A DNA stretch of 37,053 nucleotides from JBGYPP01 sp041838515 (GTDB lineage: Bacteria; Bacillota; Clostridia; Lachnospirales; Lachnospiraceae), in NCBI GenBank assembly GCA_041838515.1, contig JBGYPP010000056.1, positions 1-37,053 of the forward strand, in the 5' to 3' direction. A model generated the notes under the pieces. It did not search any database, had not been told where the DNA came from, and worked only from the letters and a program-made list of their open reading frames with translations. The position numbers and the translations under genes are program-made. Positions 7,154 through 15,453 of this stretch are shown here, in pieces. Each line of letters opens with the position of its first letter. The stretch's first letter is position 1.

Positions 7154-8824
7154 ATGGAGAGCAATAGGGTAAGGCAGGGGGCTTCCAGAGCACCCCACAG
7201 AAGCCTTTTTAGGGCGTTGGGCTATACCAGGGAGGAGGAGAAGCGGCCGCTGATAGGCATAGTCAACTCCTATAATGAGATAGTTCCCGGCCATGTGCAC
7301 CTGGACAAGATCACCGAGGCCGTCCGTTTGGGCGTGGCCATGGCAGGCGGCACTCCGGTGGTATTTCCGGCCATAGCCGTCTGTGACGGCATATCCATGG
7401 GGCATATGGGCATGCGCTACTCCCTGGCCACAAGGGATTTGATTGCCGACAGCACGGAGTGTATGGCCTTGGCCCATGGCTTTGACGGCCTGGTCTGCAT
7501 ACCCAATTGCGACAAGAATGTGCCCGGCCTGTTGATGGCGGCGGCCAGGGTGAATATACCCACGATATTTGTATCCGGCGGCCCTATGCTGGCCGGCCGG
7601 GTGTCGGGCAAAAAAACCTCCCTCTCCTCGGTTTTTGAGGCGGTGGGCGCCCATGCCGCCGGGCATATGGCGGAGGAGGAACTGCAGGAATACGAGGACA
7701 AGGCCTGTCCCACCTGCGGGTCCTGCTCGGGAATGTATACTGCCAATTCCATGAATTGTCTAACAGAAGCCCTGGGTATGGGGCTTGCAGGCAATGGCAC
7801 CATACCCGCTGTCTATTCGGCCCGCATAAGGCTGGCCAAGGAGGCGGGTATGCAGATTATGGAATTGGTGCGTAGGGATATAAGGCCCCGACAGATTATG
7901 ACCCCAAAAGCCTTTTCCAATGCGCTTTGCGTGGACATGGCCCTGGGATGCTCCACCAATTCCATATTGCATCTCCCGGCTATAGCCAGGGAGGCCGGAG
8001 TAGATCTGGATCTGGAGCAGATCAACGACCTGTCTGCCAAGACACCAAATCTCTGCCACCTGGCTCCGGCCGGGGGGCATTATATGGAGGATCTGGATTT
8101 GGCCGGCGGCGTATCTGCCGTCATGGCGGAATTGACCAAGGGAAATCTGCTCCACCTGGATTGCCTGACGGTGACAGGCCACAGCTTGGGAGAAAATATA
8201 TCCGGAGCGCAGAATCTGGATACGGAGGTGCTTAGGCCCTATGAGAACCCTTACTCCCCTGTGGGAGGCATAGCGGTTTTGCGGGGCAATTTGGCGCCGG
8301 ATACGGCTGTGGTCAAGCGTTCCGCAGTAGTGGAATCTATGTTGCTCCACCGGGGGCCTGCCAGGGTATTCGACTGTGAAGAGGATGCTGTGGCTGCCAT
8401 CAAGGGGGGCGCCATACTTTCCGGGGATGTGGTGGTCATACGTTATGAGGGTCCCAAGGGGGGGCCGGGCATGCGGGAGATGCTCTCCCCCACGGCTGCC
8501 ATAGCCGGCATGGGGCTTGGAGAGTCCGTGGCGCTGATCACCGATGGCCGTTTCTCCGGAGCTTCCAGGGGAGCCTCCATAGGCCATGTATCCCCGGAGG
8601 CAGCAGTGGGCGGCCCCATAGCCCTGGTGCGGGAGGGGGATATCATAGTCATAGACATACCGGCCGGGCGTTTGGATGTGGATTTGCCGCCGGAGGAGTG
8701 GGAGCGGAGAAGGGCGGAGTGGAAAATGCCGGATAGGCCCCCGGTGCATGGATATCTGGCCAGGTACAGATCCCTGGTGACCAGCGCAAATAGGGGTGCG
8801 GTCTTAGAGATAAAGGGGGAGTAA
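7154..8824 (+). CDS. ilvD: Dihydroxy-acid dehydratase
   Basis: Iron-sulfur dehydratase producing the 2-keto acid precursors of valine and isoleucine. 556 residues. Conserved cluster-ligand and active-site segments are visible: PNCDKNVPG, PTCGSCSGMYTANSM, and the C-terminal DGRFSGASRGASIGHVSPEA. An AGGGAAAGG SD lies before ATG 7154, 15 bases after leuB, so the two are probably cotranscribed. The enzyme acts after acetolactate synthase (next gene) and ketol-acid reductoisomerase (ilvC, not in the window). Confidence 0.97.
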   Translation: MESNRVRQGASRAPHRSLFRALGYTREEEKRPLIGIVNSYNEIVPGHVHLDKITEAVRLGVAMAGGTPVVFPAIAVCDGISMGHMGMRYSLATRDLIADSTECMALAHGFDGLVCIPNCDKNVPGLLMAAARVNIPTIFVSGGPMLAGRVSGKKTSLSSVFEAVGAHAAGHMAEEELQEYEDKACPTCGSCSGMYTANSMNCLTEALGMGLAGNGTIPAVYSARIRLAKEAGMQIMELVRRDIRPRQIMTPKAFSNALCVDMALGCSTNSILHLPAIAREAGVDLDLEQINDLSAKTPNLCHLAPAGGHYMEDLDLAGGVSAVMAELTKGNLLHLDCLTVTGHSLGENISGAQNLDTEVLRPYENPYSPVGGIAVLRGNLAPDTAVVKRSAVVESMLLHRGPARVFDCEEDAVAAIKGGAILSGDVVVIRYEGPKGGPGMREMLSPTAAIAGMGLGESVALITDGRFSGASRGASIGHVSPEAAVGGPIALVREGDIIVIDIPAGRLDVDLPPEEWERRRAEWKMPDRPPVHGYLARYRSLVTSANRGAVLEIKGE

Positions 8825-8915
8825 TAAGGGCCGGCATGAGGGAAAGGCCTTATCCCGGCCAAAATGGCCTGGACGGCCAGGTTGTATAGTCGGACAGCCA
8901 TTGGAGGAAATGGTT

Positions 8916-10604
8916 ATGAAAATGACAGGAGCGCATATTTTGATCGCCTGCTTGAAGGAGCAGGGTGTGGATACGGTTTTTGGATATCCCGGGGGCAGTA
9001 TCCTGCATGTCTATGATGCTTTGTACCAGCATAGGGATGAGATTTTCCATGTGTTGACCTCCCATGAGCAGGGAGCCTCCCATGCGGCGGACGGTTATGC
9101 CAGGGCCACCGGCAAGGTGGGCGTTTGCATGGCCACCAGCGGTCCGGGAGCTACCAATCTGGTGACCGGTATAGCCACGGCATATATGGATTCCATACCT
9201 ATGGTGGCCATCACCTGCAATGTGGTGCTGCCGCTTTTGGGCAAGGATTCCTTTCAGGAGGTGGATATAGCCGGCATCACTATGCCCATAACAAAGCATG
9301 GATTTATCGTAAAGGATGTCAAGGATTTGGCGCCCACCATACGCAAGGCTTTCCGCATAGCCAAAAGCGGGCGGCCGGGGCCGGTTCTGGTGGATATTAC
9401 CAAGGATGTGACGGCCGCGCCCTGGGAGTATGCGCCGGAGATACCGGAGCCTGTGGACAGGCATTGGGAGCCTGTGGAGGGCCAGCTGGAGCAGGCCCTG
9501 CATTTGCTCAAAAATGCCAAAAAGCCCTTTATTTACCTGGGCGGAGGCGCCATACTCTCCAATGCCCAGGCTCAGGTGGCCGAATTTGCCAGGCGTTTGG
9601 ATGCGCCTCTGTGCGACAGTCTGATGGCAAAGGGGGCCTTTGACGGACGGGATCCCAGGTATATGGGCATGATAGGCATGCACGGCACCAAGGCCTCCAA
9701 TCTGGGCGTCAGCCGCTGTGATTTGCTGGTGGCCCTGGGAGCGAGATTTTCCGACAGGGTGGTGGGCAATCCCAAGAAGTTTGCCGAGAACGCCAGGATT
9801 TTGCATATAGATATGGATGCGGCGGAAATCAATAAGAATATACGGGTGGACGGATATCTGACCGGGGATTTGGCCGCAGTGTTGGATACCCTCAATCAGG
9901 CCCTTCCCCAGCAGGATCACAGCATCTGGATGGAGGAGGTGCAGGAGCTGAACAGGCGTTTCCCCCTGCGCTATAATCCGGATATGCTCAGCGGCCCTTA
10001 TATCATGGAGGAGATAGACCGCATTACCGGCGGGGATGCCATTATCAGCACAGATGTGGGCCAGCACCAGATGTGGGCCGCGCAGTTCTTCCGCTATACC
10101 CAGCCCCGCACCTTCCTGACATCCGGAGGTTTGGGCACCATGGGCTACGGTCTGGGAGCCTGTATAGGAGCCAAGCTGGGCCGGCCGGACAAGGTGTGCA
10201 TCAATATAGGCGGTGACGGATGCTTCCGCATGAATATGAATGAGCTGGCCACAGCCTCCCGCTACCAGATACCCATTATCCAAATCGTATTTAACAACAA
10301 AGTATTGGGCATGGTGCGGCAATGGCAGACCCTGTTCTATGAGCAGAGGTATTCCCATACCGTACTGGAGGATAAGGTGGACTTTTGCAAGGTGGCCGAG
10401 GCCCTGGGGGCGGAGGCCATACGGGTGGAACGCAGAGAGGACTTTGCCCCGGCTCTGGAGAAGGCCCTGGGGGCCAAGGGCCCTGTGGTCATAGAATGTA
10501 TGCTGCCTCCGGATGATAAGGTTTTTCCCATGGTGCCGGCAGGTGCGGCCATACAGGAGGTCTTTGACGAGGAGGATCTGTTGGCCAGGCAGCAGGGGGT
10601 TTAG
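8916..10604 (+). CDS. ilvB: Acetolactate synthase, large (catalytic) subunit
   Basis: Thiamine diphosphate enzyme making acetolactate or acetohydroxybutyrate, the first common step to branched-chain amino acids. 562 residues from ATG 8916, which has SD GGAGG (8903-8907); the upstream in-frame TTG 8901 and ATG 8910 overlap the SD. Evidence: the catalytic glutamate in TSHEQGASHAADGYAR, the FAD/quinone-type middle domain, and the TPP/Mg motif GGDGCFRMN followed by IVFNN. It lies 91 bases after ilvD; the gap contains two short hairpins (GGCCGG 8829-8834 with CCGGCC 8855-8860, and TGGCC/GGCCA). No ilvN regulatory subunit follows, so the subunit is encoded elsewhere or the enzyme acts alone. Confidence 0.95.
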   Translation: MKMTGAHILIACLKEQGVDTVFGYPGGSILHVYDALYQHRDEIFHVLTSHEQGASHAADGYARATGKVGVCMATSGPGATNLVTGIATAYMDSIPMVAITCNVVLPLLGKDSFQEVDIAGITMPITKHGFIVKDVKDLAPTIRKAFRIAKSGRPGPVLVDITKDVTAAPWEYAPEIPEPVDRHWEPVEGQLEQALHLLKNAKKPFIYLGGGAILSNAQAQVAEFARRLDAPLCDSLMAKGAFDGRDPRYMGMIGMHGTKASNLGVSRCDLLVALGARFSDRVVGNPKKFAENARILHIDMDAAEINKNIRVDGYLTGDLAAVLDTLNQALPQQDHSIWMEEVQELNRRFPLRYNPDMLSGPYIMEEIDRITGGDAIISTDVGQHQMWAAQFFRYTQPRTFLTSGGLGTMGYGLGACIGAKLGRPDKVCINIGGDGCFRMNMNELATASRYQIPIIQIVFNNKVLGMVRQWQTLFYEQRYSHTVLEDKVDFCKVAEALGAEAIRVERREDFAPALEKALGAKGPVVIECMLPPDDKVFPMVPAGAAIQEVFDEEDLLARQQGV

Positions 10605-10620
10605 ATGTAGGGGTGCGGAG

Positions 10621-12018
10621 TTGAAAAGTTTTTTGCGTTTTCTGTGGATATGGCTGGCCATGATGGCCGCTACAGCCCTGGCCGCCTATGGTTTTTTTGT
10701 GTGGTACTACAAAAATACGGCAGGCCCCGGACTGTGGGTCAATGGCATATATGCCACCGGCATGGATAAGGATACATTGGAGGAGGCCTTGTTGGCCGCC
10801 GCCCCCCTGCCCAAGGTGGAGTTGTTGGACGGTGGGCGGCGGGTGGCCCTGTTTGGCCTGGAGGAGGCCGGTGCTTATGTGGAATTTGGCCCGGCCCTGG
10901 AAGAACTCTATGCAGGGGAGGATTCCCTGCTCTGGCCATGGAGGCTGGGGGCGGACAGGCATATGGTCCTGCAACCATCCATCAGGTATAATGAGGCGAA
11001 ATTTCTGGGGATCTGGTCGGAGCTGCCTTTGGTGAAAAGGGAGCTGGCCGGCAGCACGGCCCTTTCTTTGATTCCGGAGGAGGACGGCAGCTACAGCCTT
11101 TATGAGGGAAATAAGCACAGGCTGGATCTGGCGGCTGCGCTGGATGCAGTGCAATCCGCCCTGGCCTCCGGCGTATCCAGCATAGACCTGGCGGAGGCGG
11201 ACTGTTACCGGGATCTGCCTTGGACTCCCCGGGATGCCGCTGTGGCTTCCATGTGGAAGCGGCTGGAGGCTTTGCAGGAGTCTGCGCTGGCCTGGGATAT
11301 GGGGGATGGCTTGTATCCCATCAAGGGAGGGGATGCCGTTTCCATGCTGGATAAGGGGGAGGACGGACTGCCTTATTTGGGTGAGGACGGGCTGTTGGCC
11401 CTGGATGTGGAGGCTGTGGAGGCCTTTGTGCGGAACTGGGCCGCCCTATACGATACTCTGGGCCAGGAGAGGGAGTTTCTCTCCACCCGAGGGGATGTGA
11501 TACGGCTCAAGGGCGGCATCTACGGCACCCAGCTGAACCAAAAGGCCGAGGTGGAGTATCTGCTCCAGGCCATACCCCGGGGATGGGAGGAAACCAGGGT
11601 GCCGGAGTATATACACAAAACGGATGTCCGGGGCAAGGACGACATAGGCAAGACCTATGTGGAGGTGGATATGTCCTTGCAAAAGCTGTATTATTACCAG
11701 GAGGGCATCTGTCTGTACGAAACGGACATAGTCACGGGCAATCTGGCTGCCAGGCACGGCACGCCCCAGGGTGTGAATTATGTCTATATGAAGCAGAAGA
11801 ACCGGGTGCTGCGGGGCGCGGATTACGCCTCCTTTGTAAAATACTGGATGCCGGTCAAGGGCAACTATGGCATACACGATGCCTCCTGGCGCAGCAAATT
11901 CGGCGGGGAGATCTACAAGACGGCCGGCTCCCATGGATGTATCAATGTGCCGCCCAAGACTATGGGTACTCTGTATGATTTGGTGGCTGTGGGAACACCG
12001 GTGGTGATGTTTTATTAG
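10621..12018 (+). CDS. L,D-transpeptidase with peptidoglycan-binding-type N-domain
   Basis: Membrane-anchored cell-wall enzyme. From TTG 10621 (SD AGGGGTG just upstream) the protein has 465 residues: a short basic N-terminus, one transmembrane helix (about 6-30), an extracytoplasmic region resembling the PG_binding_4 domain that precedes many Clostridial YkuD proteins, and a C-terminal YkuD catalytic domain. The catalytic motif is HDASWR...SHGCINVP with the nucleophilic cysteine near residue 440, and the protein ends GTPVVMFY as is usual. YkuD enzymes form 3-3 peptide crosslinks or attach proteins to meso-diaminopimelate. In-frame upstream codons overlap ilvB and were rejected. It sits between ilvB and serC on the same strand with gaps of 16 and 12 bases. 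Confidence 0.9.
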   Translation: MKSFLRFLWIWLAMMAATALAAYGFFVWYYKNTAGPGLWVNGIYATGMDKDTLEEALLAAAPLPKVELLDGGRRVALFGLEEAGAYVEFGPALEELYAGEDSLLWPWRLGADRHMVLQPSIRYNEAKFLGIWSELPLVKRELAGSTALSLIPEEDGSYSLYEGNKHRLDLAAALDAVQSALASGVSSIDLAEADCYRDLPWTPRDAAVASMWKRLEALQESALAWDMGDGLYPIKGGDAVSMLDKGEDGLPYLGEDGLLALDVEAVEAFVRNWAALYDTLGQEREFLSTRGDVIRLKGGIYGTQLNQKAEVEYLLQAIPRGWEETRVPEYIHKTDVRGKDDIGKTYVEVDMSLQKLYYYQEGICLYETDIVTGNLAARHGTPQGVNYVYMKQKNRVLRGADYASFVKYWMPVKGNYGIHDASWRSKFGGEIYKTAGSHGCINVPPKTMGTLYDLVAVGTPVVMFY

Positions 12019-12030
12019 AGAGGTGAAAAA

Positions 12031-13113
12031 ATGGAAAGAGTGTGGAATTTTTCGGCTGGTCCGGCCATGCTGCCCCTGGAGGTGCTGGGGGAGGCCGGGG
12101 AGGAGATGGAGGCCTATGGCAAAAGCGGCATGAGCGTTATGGAGATGAGCCATAGGTCCAAGGATTATGAGGAGATACTGGACAAGGCCGAGGCGGATCT
12201 GCGCCGGCTGATGGACATACCTCAGGAGTATAAGGTCTTGTTCCTGCAGGGCGGGGCCAGTCTGCAGTTTGCCATGGTGCCGATGAACCTTATGCGCCGG
12301 GGTCAGGCGGATTATATCATCACCGGCCAATGGGCCAAGAAAGCCTGGCAGGAGGCCAAGCTCTTCGGCCAGGCCCACAAGGTGGCCGGCTCTGAGGAGG
12401 GCAATTATGCCTATATACCGGATCTGACGGATCTGCCCCTGCATACGGATGGGGATTATCTGCACATATGTTCGAACAACACCATCTACGGCACCCGTTT
12501 CTCCAAGCTGCCGGATACCCAGGGTTTGCCTCTGGTGGCGGATATGTCCAGCTGCATACTCTCCGAGCCCGTGGATGTGCGCCGCTACGGTCTGATCTAC
12601 GCCGGCGCCCAGAAGAATGTGGGTCCTGCCGGAGTGACTATAGTCATATTGCGGGAGGATTTGCTGCGTGAGGACTTGGACCATGTTCCCACCATGCTGC
12701 GGTACAAAACCCATATAGACAATGGCTCCATGTACAATACGCCGCCCACCTACGGGATTTACCTCTGCGGCAAAGTTTTTTCCTGGGTGGAGAAGCAGGG
12801 CGGATTGGCTGCTATGGAGGAGAGAAATCAGAAAAAAGCCAAGGTGTTATATGATTTCCTGGACAACAGCAGGCTTTTTTCCGCCACTGTCCAGGGGGAG
12901 CATCGCTCTTTGATGAACATACCCTTTGTCACCGGCAGCGAGGATCTGGACAAAAAGTTCCTCAGCGGCGCCAAGGAGGCCGGGCTGGTCAACCTAAAGG
13001 GGCATAGAAGCGTGGGCGGCATGCGGGCCAGTATTTACAACGCTATGCCCATAGAGGGCGTGGAGGCGTTGGTGGCCTTTATGCGGGATTTTGAAGCTAA
13101 GGAGGGAAGATAA
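12031..13113 (+). CDS. serC: Phosphoserine aminotransferase
   Basis: PLP-dependent class V aminotransferase converting 3-phosphohydroxypyruvate to phosphoserine. 360 residues. The start VWNFSAGPAMLPLEVL, the GKSGMSVMEMSHRSK segment, LFLQGGASLQFAMVPMN, and the PLP lysine in GLIYAGAQKNVGPAGVT are typical SerC features; the C-terminus has GLVNLKGHRSVGGMRASIYN. SD AGAGGTG precedes ATG 12031. serA starts 1 base after its stop, so the two are tightly coupled. Confidence 0.97.
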   Translation: MERVWNFSAGPAMLPLEVLGEAGEEMEAYGKSGMSVMEMSHRSKDYEEILDKAEADLRRLMDIPQEYKVLFLQGGASLQFAMVPMNLMRRGQADYIITGQWAKKAWQEAKLFGQAHKVAGSEEGNYAYIPDLTDLPLHTDGDYLHICSNNTIYGTRFSKLPDTQGLPLVADMSSCILSEPVDVRRYGLIYAGAQKNVGPAGVTIVILREDLLREDLDHVPTMLRYKTHIDNGSMYNTPPTYGIYLCGKVFSWVEKQGGLAAMEERNQKKAKVLYDFLDNSRLFSATVQGEHRSLMNIPFVTGSEDLDKKFLSGAKEAGLVNLKGHRSVGGMRASIYNAMPIEGVEALVAFMRDFEAKEGR

Positions 13114-13114
13114 C

Positions 13115-14278
13115 ATGCCGGTACTGCACTGCCTAAATCCCATATCCCCCGTAGGCCTGGCCAAGCTGCCTGAGAACTATCAGCTGACTGAGGATATATC
13201 CCAGGCCGAGGGCCTGCTGGTCCGCAGCGCCTCCATGCACGATATGGATCTGCCCCAGGGCCTTTTGGCCGTGGCCAGGGCCGGCGCCGGCGTGAACAAT
13301 ATACCCCTGGAGGCTCTGGCCGCCAAGGGCGTGGTGGTGTTCAACACGCCGGGCGCCAATGCCAATGGCGTAAAGGAACTGGTGTTGGCCGGCATGTTTT
13401 TGGCCGCCCGGGATATAGCCGGCGGCATACGCTGGGTAGAGGAGAACAAGGACCGCCAGGACATAGCCAAGGCTGCGGAAAAGGAGAAGAAGCAGTTTGC
13501 AGGCTATGAGCTGGACGGCAAGAAGCTGGGTATTATAGGCCTGGGCGCCATAGGCGTGCAGGTGGCTAACGCCGCCCGCAATCTGGGCATGGAGGTCTAT
13601 GGCTACGACCCTTATGTGTCCGTGGATGCGGCTTGGAATTTGAGCCGGGATGTGCGGCATGTGTTCCAGGTGGAGGATATCTACCGGGATTGTGATTATA
13701 TCACTATCCATGTGCCTCTGATGGATGCCACCCGGGGCATGATAGGGGAAGAGGCCATATCCAAGATGAAAGAGGGTGTGGTTCTGCTGAATTTTGCGCG
13801 GGATCTGCTGGTGCAGGAGGAGGCCGTGGTGGCCGCTTTGGCCCGGGGGCGTATGCGCGCCTATGTGACGGATTTCCCCAATCCCACCACCGCCGGAAAA
13901 AAGGGCTGCATAGTCATACCCCATTTGGGCGCCAGCACCGAGGAGTCCGAGGACAACTGCGCCAAGATGGCCGTCAAGGAGCTGGTGGAATATCTGGAGC
14001 ACGGCAATATCAAAAACAGCGTAAATTATCCCGATTGCGATATGGGTCCCGCCTTGCAGGAGGGGCGTATAGCCATATTCCACAAAAATATCGCCCAGAT
14101 GATCTCCCAGTTCACCACCTGTATAGGCGCAGAGGGCATCAATATCACGGATATGACCAACAAGTCCAAGAAAGAGGTGGCATATACACTGTTGGATATA
14201 GAGAAAAAGGCCGATGCGGACCTGCTGGCCAAGCTCTCTGCCATAGAGGGGGTTTTCCGGGTGCGGGCCATACGTTAG
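13115..14278 (+). CDS. serA: D-3-phosphoglycerate dehydrogenase, ACT-domain type
   Basis: First enzyme of serine synthesis, NAD-dependent. 387 residues from ATG 13115 (SD AAGGAGG upstream); the in-frame TTG at 13091 lies within serC and was not used. A substrate/NAD bilobal fold is visible: ARAGAGVNNIPLEAL, the Rossmann motif GKKLGIIGLGAIGVQVANAA, the catalytic-type HLGASTEESEDNC, then a C-terminal ACT domain of about 75 residues (beginning near RIAIFHKNIAQMISQFT), which usually binds serine for feedback control. Last gene of the leuB-to-serA run; a strong terminator follows. Confidence 0.96.
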   Translation: MPVLHCLNPISPVGLAKLPENYQLTEDISQAEGLLVRSASMHDMDLPQGLLAVARAGAGVNNIPLEALAAKGVVVFNTPGANANGVKELVLAGMFLAARDIAGGIRWVEENKDRQDIAKAAEKEKKQFAGYELDGKKLGIIGLGAIGVQVANAARNLGMEVYGYDPYVSVDAAWNLSRDVRHVFQVEDIYRDCDYITIHVPLMDATRGMIGEEAISKMKEGVVLLNFARDLLVQEEAVVAALARGRMRAYVTDFPNPTTAGKKGCIVIPHLGASTEESEDNCAKMAVKELVEYLEHGNIKNSVNYPDCDMGPALQEGRIAIFHKNIAQMISQFTTCIGAEGINITDMTNKSKKEVAYTLLDIEKKADADLLAKLSAIEGVFRVRAIR

Positions 14279-14294
14279 GCCGTATTTGTCAGCA

Positions 14295-14334
14295 AAAAAG
14301 GCTTCCAGGGCATACAGCCTCCGGAAGCCTTTTT
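14295..14334. terminator. Bidirectional terminator between serA and minus-strand gene
   Basis: AAAAAGGCTTCC (14295-14306) pairs perfectly with GGAAGCCTTTTT (14323-14334) around a 16-base loop. Poly-T is produced on both strands, serving serA and the convergent gene at 14350-14628. Confidence 0.92.
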
Positions 14335-14349
14335 GACTGGCCGGATTTC

Positions 14350-14628
14350 TCAGCGGAAGAGGAGGGGCGGGCCGTCCCCGCTATTGATATCGGCAAAATC
14401 CTCCTGCAATTTGGCCTGGCTCTTGGCCGCGGCCTCGCTTTGGAGATCCATATAGAGGATAAACATATCCGCCAATTCCATTTGGTGTTTGCCGGCCAAT
14501 TCCTCCATAATGGGCTTTAGCGCCTCCAACTGTTGGGATACCGGCACTTTCTGGGGGTCTATATCCCCCAATACCTCTTCGGCATATTTGTTTATGGTTT
14601 CCAATATCTCTCTGTCCTTGGCTGTCAA
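14350..14628 (-). CDS. Small acidic hypothetical protein (92 aa)
   Basis: I do not recognise this family. The likely start is the TTG at 14628 (minus strand), preceded at 6 bases by an AAAGGAG SD (14635-14641). The protein begins LTAKDREILETINKYAEEVL and ends ADINSGDGPPLLFR, is mostly charged and predicted helical, and has no signal peptide, membrane span or cysteine cluster. It is likely cytosolic. It is transcribed divergently from the lipoprotein gene at 14782 and convergently with serA, sharing the terminator with serA. A longer in-frame ATG extension exists upstream, but it passes through the SD and promoter. Confidence 0.65.
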   Translation of the reverse strand: MTAKDREILETINKYAEEVLGDIDPQKVPVSQQLEALKPIMEELAGKHQMELADMFILYMDLQSEAAAKSQAKLQEDFADINSGDGPPLLFR

Positions 14629-14668
14629 CGCTCTCTCCTTTCCCCCGGCAAAACTGCGGCGAAACAGT

Positions 14669-14697
14669 ATTATACCACGCATGGGCGGCCTGCGCCA
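14669..14697 (-). promoter_or_regulatory. Putative extended -10 promoter for the 92-aa gene
   Basis: On the minus strand TGGTATAAT (14677-14669) forms an extended -10. The -35 region (TGGCGC, about 14697-14692) is weak. It lies about 40 bases before the TTG start. Confidence 0.45.
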
Positions 14698-14711
14698 CTG
14701 CCTTTGCGCTC

Positions 14712-14740
14712 TTGCGCCAGGCAAGGCCTTTTTGTATAAT
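14712..14740 (+). promoter_or_regulatory. Putative promoter of lipoprotein gene
   Basis: TTGCGC (14712-14717), a 17-base spacer, and a perfect TATAAT (14735-14740), 41 bases before the ATG at 14782. Confidence 0.65.
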
Positions 14741-14781
14741 GGTGTTTATGGTCAAAAGTGTAGAAAGGTTGGTAAGAGAGG

Positions 14782-15408
14782 ATGTCCATATATAGACGAG
14801 AGGAGGCCGGACGGCGGCTCTGGGCTGTTATTCCACTGCTGTTGGCGCTGGCTTTGGCCGGCTGCGCAAAAAGCGGCCCTCCGGAGAGGGTTTCAGAGCC
14901 CACTATGTATATAGGCGAAAAAGGCGAGATCCGCATTTATATGGTGGAGGAATTTGACAAGGAACTATATAGCGTGGAGGATCTGACCGCAATGGTGGAG
15001 GAGGAGCTGGCGCAGTGGAATGTCGGCGGCCAGGAACGCATTCGCTTTCTTCATGTGGGAGAGGCGGCAGAGGATGCCAAAAATCTGATGCTGGTGCTGG
15101 AATATGCCGATTGGAAAGCATATGCCGAGCATACGGGTCTGGGCCTGTATGTGGGTCCGGTGGCGCAGGCCGGAGCCCAGGGTATATCTATACAGGGCCA
15201 AATGGCGGATCCCGCCCAGGAGGGCGGCGCAGTGGATGTGCAGACCATATTGGGCTATGGGCAGAGCACGCTGATTATGGTTGAGGACAAGATGAAGATT
15301 ATCAGCGCCCGGCCTGTGCGCTTTCTCAGCAGCCAGGCCCAGCTTCTGGATGCGCATACAGTGGACAATGTAGCCGTAGAGGGCATGACATATATTGTGT
15401 GCAAATAA
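14782..15408 (+). CDS. Predicted lipoprotein of unknown function (208 aa)
   Basis: The N-terminus has basic residues (RREEAGRR), a hydrophobic stretch and a lipobox LALAGC with cysteine near residue 28, so the mature protein should be lipid-anchored outside the membrane. The mature part has alternating strands and helices; one acidic segment reads YMVEEFDKELYSVEDL. I recognise no catalytic motif. The gene has its own promoter and a possible terminator directly before glyS. Similar-sized secreted lipoproteins of unknown role are common in Clostridia. No neighbour suggests a specific job. Confidence 0.75.
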   Translation: MSIYRREEAGRRLWAVIPLLLALALAGCAKSGPPERVSEPTMYIGEKGEIRIYMVEEFDKELYSVEDLTAMVEEELAQWNVGGQERIRFLHVGEAAEDAKNLMLVLEYADWKAYAEHTGLGLYVGPVAQAGAQGISIQGQMADPAQEGGAVDVQTILGYGQSTLIMVEDKMKIISARPVRFLSSQAQLLDAHTVDNVAVEGMTYIVCK

Positions 15409-15416
15409 TTAAAATA

Positions 15417-15438
15417 ATGTGAAAATATCACATTTTTA
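15417..15438 (+). terminator. Possible weak terminator before glyS
   Basis: ATGTGA (15417-15422) pairs with TCACAT (15428-15433) around AAATA, followed by TTTTTA. The stem is short and AT-rich, so it may attenuate rather than stop transcription into glyS. Confidence 0.5.
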
Positions 15439-15453
15439 TAAAAGGAGAGAGCA

